Source of the DNA: Callipepla californica brunnescens
Lineage: Eukaryota > Chordata > Aves > Galliformes > Odontophoridae
Length of the DNA stretch: 64,000 nucleotides
Assembly (NCBI GenBank): GCA_023055505.1
Contig: JALIRH010000013.1
Location: forward strand, 6,138,001 to 6,202,000
Reading direction: 5' to 3'
In this document: piece after piece, positions 54,513-64,000 of the stretch
Numbering within the stretch: the first letter of the stretch is position 1
Layout: every line of letters begins with the position of its first letter
Position numbers and translations under genes: made by a program
The notes under the pieces: model-generated
Database searches by the model: none
Seen by the model: only the letters and a program-made list of their open reading frames with translations
Told to the model about the DNA's origin: nothing

Positions 54513-57500
54513 CAGCCCTTGCAGCTGCCAGGCTACAAAAAAGAAGTGAAAGCATGACTTACGGAAAGGAAGCACATGTGAAGGGGATAAAGGTTGGGAC
54601 TGAATCAATCTCTGCTTTGTCTCCTGGCCTAAATACAGCACGAGATATGAAAAAAAAGAGGTCACTGTCAGTGGGTTCCACCCGCTGAGGGGGCAGAACC
54701 TGGACACTTATTTTGTGTTAGAAGGCAGACCTTTGGAATATGAAATGCAGGTATCCCATACATGATATCTGGATGCAACAAAAAGAAAATAGGTTGAACC
54801 TGTTACAATGCTACTGAGACTTAACATGCATCACCAGTCTCAGCTGGTGGCCCAAAAACCAGCACAAAGGTGGTCCACAAAACATCTGCCAAAATGACTA
54901 CATTGTCCCAGTTGTAAGTCAAACCCACATATAAGTCAAGTGGAAGTGAAAAAAAAAAAAAGATTGTTTGATAATTGAAACAATATGTCAAAGAAAGGAA
55001 AGCAAACAGGCAAATCCCCATGCATGCAGGCAGGGAATGAATAAAATGGGAGAAAAAAAATAGAGCAAGAAGTCAAAATTCAAACCATGGTCTATGTTTT
55101 ACTGATTGCTATAGTAATGTTAGCAGTTAGAAATATGTAGTGGATATTCTTACACAGTCTGGGAGGTCTTCTGATTAAGGAATAAAAAAAAATACAGGAA
55201 TTGAGAAACCCTGACCTATATCATATCCCCCCAGCTCTTTGCAGTATGAATCAAAACTTACAGGTGAATCATCTCTTTTTACTAAAAGAACAGCTAGGAC
55301 ACGTGAAAGCTTTTAAAACTTATAGCCTCATTTCAGCTTGCCCATGAGTTTAAATGAGGCAAAGCACACTCACCTGAAATTGCTAAATTAATTGCCTTAA
55401 CCCAGACCACAGCCTACAGCTGACTCTAGGAGTGATGCCAGGAGCCCCAAGACCCACTCTTGCTGTTCGACTTTCCGAAGCACACTGCCTCTCACCTATC
55501 GTATAAAATATTTCTTGTAGCAACTGCCTTACTATTGAAAGTAAGAAAGTTTTTGGTGAACTATGTTTATTTAAAAAAAAAAAAAGTTGGTTTTCACCAA
55601 TATTAAGTATTACAAGATCTACAGAGTAGTTCTTTGTCAATCCACTTTTGGACTCAACTTCATTTTTCATTGTTTACTGCCCATTTCACACCGAGCTGAA
55701 TGCTTCACAGATGCAACTGGAAACAACCCAAACAATGAACGTCAGGACAAACGTGGGACTGTTTGTTACCAACATCTGCTTTCTGGAAGAAAAAACATTC
55801 TGCAGAAACAGTGTAAGATAAAGCAATTCTGCATGGCTTGGCACTAAATCACTACCTGCTGCCAACTGCAGTGCAAAACCTTTTGGAGATGCTTGTGAGG
55901 TGGATAAAAATTCATGGAAAAGCAGACATTTCAGAAACTGCTCTCCATTTTAGAACAGCAAGAAATGCCAAGGATGTACAGATCTCTGTTGCTATAGAAA
56001 GCTAAAAATAACGTTCACCAACAGCCTTTATCGAGACTCTTACACAAAATTCAGGCAGCCTTATGGCTTTCATTTTGTGTGACACATTTTGCAACCCTCC
56101 AAACTAGGGCTGTCTAAAATGACAGAAATTCCAGTATCATTTACTCTAAAAGCATTAAAATTCACTAGAAGCTAAAAGATGCCTCAATTTTTCACTGGTA
56201 TTAAGAGATGTAAGTTCTTGTTTCTAATCCATTATGAAGGGCTTTCAACTAGGCAAGAATAGAATTCTTAGCTCCTAACATTGGCTATCTATCCCTACTC
56301 TTTGATACACTTAATTTACATGTAATCCTGCAGTCTGCCAGCAGTTGATAAGCTTTCTGATATGTGTACATCTGAGGAAGAGAAGTTTAGTCTTCTTCGT
56401 GCCTTTCCAGAAAGCTGAGCTCCATGATGGAAGGCAGCCCAGGTTTAAGGTTTCAAACAGATTTTTTCTTCTCAGCTTGATACATTTGTCTCCCAAATAA
56501 TTCATCTTCTAGGTTTAAAATTATTATAATGTTGAAGTCACTGCATTGCGGTTTTGCTTCTGCTTCCACTATTAAAATACTTCAGACTATTAAAATACTA
56601 TGAGGTAAGGAACCAGGATGAAGGGCATAATTTCTCTCCATTCCAATGATACTAATTTGGAGATAAAGACAGTGTGAAAATTAGGCATATGAAAGAAATG
56701 GTTGAGTTACTAGCTACACAGCTCACATCCGAAAAATGAGTTAAAGGCAAAACTTCCACAAACACTGTATTTTTGTGCCCCAAAGAGTAGAATCACTCCA
56801 CACAGTTTTTACAAAATCATTTCAAATGTTTCATCATGCAGATATCACCTCTGTCTGCAGAAATTGAGGCTCTTCAGATGGGGAATACTCTCATCTTTAG
56901 CGTCTCTCAATCTTTTTACATAGCTGGGCTCCTTGAACCTCCAAAGTAAATTAACTTCCAGGGTGCCATGTCACCCTGATAGCCTGGCCAGAGGCAAACT
57001 CTCAGACTTCACAATAACAAGCACAAAACCATTCCACAATGTAGAAACCACGGAGAGCACTGTAAGCCTGGATGATGTAGCACTGAACTCTCCACAGTAT
57101 ACATCATTTCACCACTTGTAACTTACTTCACATTTCACCAAAATTCTGGTCTTATTATAAGGCATTAAACAGATGAGTTTCCAAGTTTCCAATCTATCCC
57201 ATCCTTTGCAGAGAAGATGGGAGTGTTGCAGTGGGCTACAGGTCAGCACAGTCACTGAGAAATTCTTTATTTCCTTCCATATTCAAAGGCTCACTTGTGA
57301 ATGTGGAGAGATGATGCAAAGAGTTAAAGTGGAAGGGTAAAAGGAATTCAGCAACATTTAAAACTGTTCCTTTCTAAATTTTAAATGTATACCATATGTT
57401 CCAGCATGCTATTTTGCTCTGAATCTGTGCTAAGACATTTGTACTAGCCTGTTTCATCAAGACCAATCCTCTCAGCTGAATAGATATGTATAATTTAAAA

Positions 57501-57589
57501 GCTAAGGGTGAGAGTAATTTATACCAGTGTGCATTATTTCACACTTACGGACTTCCATTTTACTGCCTATTTATCTTGGAATCCCAGTA

Positions 57590-57880
57590 TCAGTTAGCAC
57601 GGCCAGGGGTTTTTGCATGGTGGCTTGAAGAGCTCCATCACAACCAGGGAGTGATGACCACCCGAAGCAGTGGCAGAAGCAGAGCTGTGGCCCCTGGTAG
57701 CTGTAGGGGTCCAAGTACCAGGTACGCAGCACAGAGCAGATGGTGAGGGCAGGGGAACACAGGGAAGGAGCTCACAGTCCTGCTTCTCCCCTGCTGCCCA
57801 GCAGGCTTACTGGCTGCATAATTATTCCCGCAGAGCCAATAAAGCGTGCTGTGTTCATTGTCCTTCAGATAAGAGGGCTT
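57590..57880. other. GC-rich unique block with a plus-strand polyadenylation-like end
   Basis: About 290 bp markedly richer in G and C than its surroundings, open in several frames on both strands. Near its right end the plus strand reads AATAAA (57839-57844) followed at once by GCGTGCTGTGTTCATTGTC, a strong downstream-element look. It could be an LTR, the end of an antisense non-coding transcript, or chance. No protein similarity was recognised. Confidence 0.25.
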
Positions 57881-60800
57881 GGACCTGGAGAACTGGAATG
57901 ACTGACCTCTGCATAACTTCTGACTGAAGCAAAATCCTCTGAAAAATATCCTTTTAATGAATGATGCATATTGTCTCATTTTCCCCTTAGTTTTTGTTCA
58001 TAACTAGTTCCTCCCTTTGAGAAATAAAAGAAAGAATTACTGAAAAACAGATTACAACTTACCAGTTGAAAAATTATATGCATTTTCAACCCATTTTTCA
58101 AGATAGAAAATAATAGAAAAGCTCTGTGAACCCACACACAAAAGTTTCAATGTATTTTAAAATACGTGGATAAATTTGAAACTGTTCATGAGAATGAGAT
58201 CTGTGTTTATCTCAAAGCATAATGTAGAAATAATCAATACTTTCAAAGTAATGTTAAAAACTCCAGGAAAGCATCCTTGAGTTTATTAAAGGAAGAAAAA
58301 AACAATGACTAGCATGACTCAAGGATCATGTTTTCAGAGAACAATAGTATCTTCTCTACTACAAGAGGAGAATTTAGGTTACCCAGACAGCAAGCTGAGC
58401 TGCAGAGCTGTGATTTGTAATACTTACTAAAATGTATTTATACAGATAAGTGCACGTGCACATACTTGCACACACCCTGTTTGCTGTTAACAAGAAAACT
58501 AGAAGTGTGTCTTAATTCAGAAAAGAATGACTGCATGTTCACAGGGGAGAGGGTGTGTCTTTTGGCTTGGAGCAGCAAATACTCTGCTTATTAGCCTTGC
58601 TCATTTTTCCCTATTCAGTTTAAATTCAGAGCTAAGCAAATTTCCAGGAGCAGGCCTGCAATTCCAGCTCTATGTGCTGATCGATTTGCCGCAGCCAGGG
58701 AAGCTGGAATAGCCCTTAGCTTTCATGGCTTGCCTTTGCACTTCCCCACATATGCAGGCCTACCTTAGCCAATTCTGAAAACCTGGATGGATTGGACCCA
58801 GCTTTTTTCTTCTAAACTCCTTTAGACATGCATTTATTATATTTCTGTGCCAATATCTTTCATCACCCCTGGCAGACCTGAGGGTGGATGGAAGCTGTTA
58901 TCCTCTGCACAGAAGTAAAACTGTCACTTGTCCCATACAGACACCTCTGAGTGACACCAGCATTATGTATAAAACACACAGCTGGAAAGTCTTTGGACAA
59001 CCTCTCCTGCTCAGTATGAGCTCTTTTTAACATGGATTAATTTCCTAATACTTCAGCTATGTCAAGATGCACATATATACAGAAAATAAAAATCACTGGT
59101 TCCATTTTGTGTGCTATTTCAGGGACAAGAAAGAAAGGGAATACTGTTGCGTTGGACGATAGCACTATCACACTTCATTACCAGCCTCAATTGTTTGGGT
59201 GTGTGCTTCTAGTCATATCTAGTGCAAGCTCTTCCTAAAAGAAAGCATGAGCTGCCATAGCTCTCCACTGCTGAGTGAAAGTAGCCTTTAAATCAAATGC
59301 CAAGAAGAGCTGTGAAGGGTATGGAAGGGAAGCACTGGGTTCAGACAGACAAGAAGAGATAGTATTTACAACAGGATGCAGAACACAGGACCGTCCACAA
59401 TCTAATTCTTGAGGTCTCTCATGCTGGGTAAGGTCAGGGAAATATTTTCTTGCTTCATGCACTAGAGCAGGTAGATAAACATGAGCAAATGTACCAAACA
59501 CACTATCATTCAGAGCGTAAGAACTGAGAACTCAGGCTTGCCAGAATAAACACAGGAGAAAAAACAATATGTGTTTCTACTATGTCATCAAAATAAGGCA
59601 ACTACTGAATTCCAAGTACTGAGGAAGATGTTTGCTTAGAATATATTCCACATGCCTGCTCCCTCTCAGTGCAGGTGGGACTCCCATTCACACTTCTGGA
59701 ATTTCTACTTGAGAACTAAAAGAAGCCAGAAACTTGTTTCATATGTCATAATTAGTGATGTAAAAAAGAAAAAAAGAAAAAAAAGGTTTTCCAGCCTGTC
59801 TCAGCTCCTGTTATTCAGCCCTTTCCCATGCTCATTTTCAGCCTATTTATTCCTACATAAACCCTGTGGCACTACAGTGAATAATCCCCTTCTCTCCTGG
59901 GATTCAGAGTGAAAAGGGAACGTGTCACTCTGTATGACAGAAAGAGCTGCCAAAATAAAGATGCTGGTGAGGACTGAATTTTTAACGTCTATCTCTTTTG
60001 GGGTGTGAATAGCACCAGGATTCAGTGATGGGGCCATGTACTTCTAGGTCATCAGGTCAGATCTGATTGTGTCCTCCAATAATTTTGACAACCTGCCATC
60101 TGTGATATAAGTAGCAGATGTTCATGTGAATCTTGGTCACTATACATCTACTAGCAAGGTTTGTATTTCCAGAAGATCAACAATTTTCATCAAGCAGCAC
60201 TCCTGGACTTTGATCCTCACTTTCTTAAGAAGACAATATATGCATTAGACCTTTAGCCAGTGTTTTTAGAACAAAATGCCAACAACTAGTGCCAGAGTCC
60301 TGCTGGATGGCAAACATGAGCACAGCACCTTCCAGAGCTGCAGGCTAAGCTAAAGCAATGGCAAAATATCTGCCAAACCTTGCAAGATGATAGGCTCCCT
60401 CTATGTCACCCTGTGCCTCTGCTCATGGCTCAGGGAGTTTCTTGGAGACAGCAATTGGAACCACATCATCTCCAACGGTCACATGACAACAAATGTGATC
60501 AAGACTTACACTGCTGAGATCAAACTGCTTCCACTTTAATAAAGGCAGGAATTAGGACTCAGAGGCTGCACACAAGGCAGCCTCTCAAAAAACAAGTCAC
60601 TTTCTCCCACCATTAGACTACACAACAGAGAAGGATAATGAAAACAAAAATCTGTGAAACTGGAAAACTGACTAGAGTCTGTCCATATACTCCAGCACTT
60701 CAAACAGTTTGTCCTTGGTGGGGAAAGACATACTTAATCTAACACTTAATTTAACACTGCGCCAGACACAACTTCCTCAGAAAGCTCCAGCCATGGTCAG

Positions 60801-62169
60801 CAGGTCTAAGGCAAAGTTTTGTTTATTCCCAGAGCCACCTCTGGCAAGGACTGATCTGAGGCCATATACGTCAGCTGGTCTTTGTCAGAATCCTTGTGAC
60901 ACTACGATCAGCCAAATCCCTGAAGCTGGACATTCTTCAGCCATTTATTTTTAAACAGGCCACAATGCAAATCGATTGATCAGCTATGAGAATTAAAGAG
61001 CTACAACATGACAGCTTTTGTAGGTATTCAGTAAACATGTGTTTAAATCAGTAATTCCTCATGTTCACAAGGTGTGGAGGGCACCATTCTCAGCTTGCTT
61101 GTTGGCAGAAGTTGTCATAGCATCAGTACTACTGGTTTAGAGCATTTGTCACTACTGTCTGTAGTTGGCACAGTACTGAAGACACTAGCCAGGTAGTTTC
61201 AGCAACAGTGTCTGATGGGCACACTCTGGGGAAGCCATTAGTATCCTAGACAGGCTCTTTTATCCCTGATTCTGCGGCCCATAGACCAATGTAAACAGAA
61301 ATTAAGAAGCATAAGGTTTCTGAATAATGCCTCAGAAAATCTTCTGAATATTTCATCATTAGTACTTAGATATGCGTTTGTGGAAGCCTGGCTTATTCAC
61401 TCTAGCATATAATAAAATCCTTAAGGGATACCTGAGGCCAAATTGGTTTTGTCTGTGTTAGCGTCTAGCCGTTGCATGAATCAGGCAATGCTGAATTTCC
61501 AGCTTAGACTAAGAGCTCCCCAAAGATAGGGAACCAGGCTGCCTTGTCTGGCTGTGTAAGTAGCTCGGGTTCAGAAGTTCTTCAGCCCATACATTATTAC
61601 TTACTCTTCTTTGCAGGACATGCATTTGCTAGTCATCTCATACAAACAACCTGATTCGGAGCAAATGCAGTGAGAAGGAATGAAGCACAGAATTAATCCT
61701 AGAATGAAGTGGTAGTGGCTGTGGGCAAAGAGTCCACCTGTGCTATTCCTCAGCTAGTCCTGAGCCACACCTGCCCTCTTGGTATCAAAATGGAAGGCCT
61801 ATGAAAGGCTGCTAAATCTCAGCAGATAACAAAAAACACTAAAAAGGACTGGAAAAAAGATGTAGAAGGGATACAGCCTCATTGTTGAGGCTCCAGGCAG
61901 CAGGGAGGGAAGACAGGACCCCTCCCCATTAGTGCCAGCGCTTGCAGAGCCTTTTGCAGGATGTGGGCTAAGAAATACACTCATCTCCTATTCATCCCTC
62001 CCACTAGTTTTGAGGGTAAATATTTCCCAGCTTTTTGCAAGAGAATTAAACTACTTAGTTCAAGCGTTACTTGGATGGGGTGTTTCAGTATCCAAACGGG
62101 CAGTTACAAAGTCTCATAAGGACAAGGTATTCCGCATTCCACTTCTCAACATGTCTACATCTCAACATG

Positions 62170-62191
62170 TTTGCATGTTCCAACATGCAAA
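62170..62191. repeat. 22-bp near-perfect palindrome
   Basis: Two 10-bp arms, TTTGCATGTT and AACATGCAAA, are exact reverse complements around a CC centre. ACATG also recurs just upstream (62149-62153 and 62165-62169). Function unknown. Confidence 0.85.
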
Positions 62192-64000
62192 CCAATTTGT
62201 TTGCTTTGTAGCCTTGAACCTCATGCCTCAGGGCATAAATTAACTATCTCCAGGGCTCGAGGGGAAATTCTTTATTTTTTTACCCCTGGTCTTTCAGCAA
62301 TGCAGATGTTACTAGATATCCCATGGGACCATTCACCTTCTTGAGCATCAATTACAAATCACAGCAGTTGGAAGCATTTCTATGTTTTGATACAAACCTT
62401 ATTCTGTGTCACATTAATTAAAGTTAATTAATACAACCAATAGAATTACATTGTCCTGGCAATAGAGTTTGGTCCATTGCTAGCAATGGTACTTGAGTGG
62501 TGAAATTTTTAATGTTTTGTTTCCAAATACCAGCTTAAAATCAGTGCAGCTCTGAAATTCATTTGGTTTCTCCAGCCCAACTTGCACAAATGCATCAAGG
62601 GTACATTTTTACTAGTAGTGCAGCACCAGATGCTGCTTCACCAACTACTTTGTTAGCTATTATCTGAAAGCATCAACTCTTAGAGTGATGTGAGCTTAGT
62701 CATCCTGCTCCTTCCTCCTTGTGGCTGCTGCCCTTCCTCAATGCAAATCATCTAAAATGAAATGGCAATTTCTCCTCTGGACAGGTGGACTGGTCTCCTG
62801 TGCATTTGCATCAACTTTGTAATCAGATGGATAAACTCCACTCATCACCTGCCACAATAAATCCTTATCAAAGAAAAGATTGTCAGAAAGGATCATTTTA
62901 TTAAGACTAGAAATTATTTTGAGAGCATGGTCACAAGTACCCTGACATATAAATGTATATAATTTCATTTGGTGAGACAGCTAACACTCAGATGGAATAC
63001 AAGCACTTCGTCTGGGCTAGATGAAAGCAAATAAATAGCACATGCATGGTATCTCCCCTGGGCTGGAAGATTTTAAAGTCCAGAGGAGATCACCATATGT
63101 TACTATAGCAAAGAAGGCATTCAGTTGTCCTGCTTGTTGACCAGAACATCTATGGGGAACTGGAGCCCACAAGCTGTCTCCCACCTGAACAGGACTACTT
63201 TTCTGCTTATTCAGTGATGCTAATTGATGGAATGGAGTATTTAGTTAACAGAGACATGGCAATACATCAGCTAAAGAAAAAGCAAGGAATTCCATACCAC
63301 TGAAAAACACCTTAACGATAAGATACTGATAAGGTACCGAACCCACTTGATATATTTCTGGTCCCTCTAGAGTTGCACACTCATCCAATCACGTTAACAT
63401 AAATAAGTAAATAAACCAGTCTGATTTTTGTTGTAAGACCTCCTTGCATGTTTGCTGAATGACTAAGACTTTGGAACGCAAGACAGTTCAGGGAAAGAGA
63501 AGTTCAGTACGGACAAAATACATTTTTTCACAGTTAATTTTTTAAAGCAGGAATAACTTCTGACAGTCACTACCTGTAAAGCAAGAAACTGAAGGCAGAA
63601 GATGGGCATTGGGCTGTCAGTTGTGATAATGCCTCCTTTCTCCTAAACACCTATTTATTGTACTGCACAGTGAAAGAATCTCAAGCACAAATGGGACAGT
63701 ATATCTATACAAATTCTGCAAGGTCTACTTCAGACAATTCCATTCAAAATATTTGAATGCAACTTCAGCCAGTATCAAATTAGGTTTTCTGATTCAGTTT
63801 AACTACATGATGCAGAAACTGCCTTCATGTGTTTGAAAAACAGCCAGTGCTCTAGGAATCCAGACTTATTTGGAACACTGGATATAACTGTAACAGGTGA
63901 AAAAAGAGAATCTGCCAATACGACTGGTTTCTGACATAACCCACAGGTCAGACCAAATTCGGTCCTGCACACACCCATATATACATACACACAAACTGCA

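Larger units (their letters stand above)
25925..64000 (-). other. DCX: DCX giant intron, partial (at least 38 kb)
   Basis: The acceptor at 25925 is clear, but no donor exon is found upstream. The two preceding DCX coding exons are long and would be obvious open frames on the minus strand; none of the frames to 64000 matches DC1, the inter-domain linker or the start of DC2. The stretch contains three CR1 fragments, a possible solo LTR, simple repeats and unique sequence. No nested gene was recognised on either strand. Confidence 0.75.

Noticed and set aside
26000..64000. Search for the DC1 and early DC2 exons of DCX
   Set aside because: No minus-strand frame matched the start methionine exon or the inter-domain exon, so they are taken to lie beyond 64000.

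Overview
This is vertebrate nuclear DNA from a bird, almost certainly a galliform and most likely chicken. The evidence is four 3'-truncated CR1 LINE fragments (three ending in the avian 'ATTCTATGATTCTATGA'-type tail or a remnant of it), two copies related to the Galluhop mariner transposon, low gene density, and short exons in long introns with GT-AG junctions. No bacterial-type genes, operons, CRISPR arrays, rRNA or tRNA genes were seen.

The window holds the 3' part of one gene, doublecortin (DCX), on the minus strand. Transcription runs from high to low coordinates. Four coding exons are readable: 25822-25924 (end of the second doublecortin domain), 21752-21889 and 12552-12646 (the Ser/Pro-rich tail), and 10089-10145 (last 18 residues and stop). 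They join in frame and encode the region matching residues 236-360 of the 360-residue mammalian isoform. The N-terminal exons are not present, so the intron upstream of 25924 is at least 38 kb long and runs off the right edge. The exon at 21752-21889 has two in-frame donors 15 nt apart, which explains the +/-5-residue isoforms (GNHQD here, GNDQD in human).

Layout: 1 to about 7280 is downstream flank or distal 3' UTR. About 7280-10088 is the likely 3' UTR; its first canonical minus-strand polyadenylation signal is at 7301-7306, and it carries candidate miR-128, let-7 and Pumilio sites. 10146-12551, 12647-21751 and 21890-25821 are introns. 25925-64000 is one partial giant intron. The introns hold CR1 fragments (23392-23730, 26410-26509, 42078-42420 with a nested inverted copy, 51650-52133 with a dead reverse-transcriptase tail), two Galluhop copies (15940-16412 and 19265-19494), a possible solo LTR near 28502-28860, simple repeats, and a few non-repetitive blocks with motifs that could be enhancers.

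I found no new biological system. The best-supported points of interest are the tandem splice donor, the regulatory sites in the 3' UTR, the nested CR1 foldback, and a few unexplained intronic blocks.
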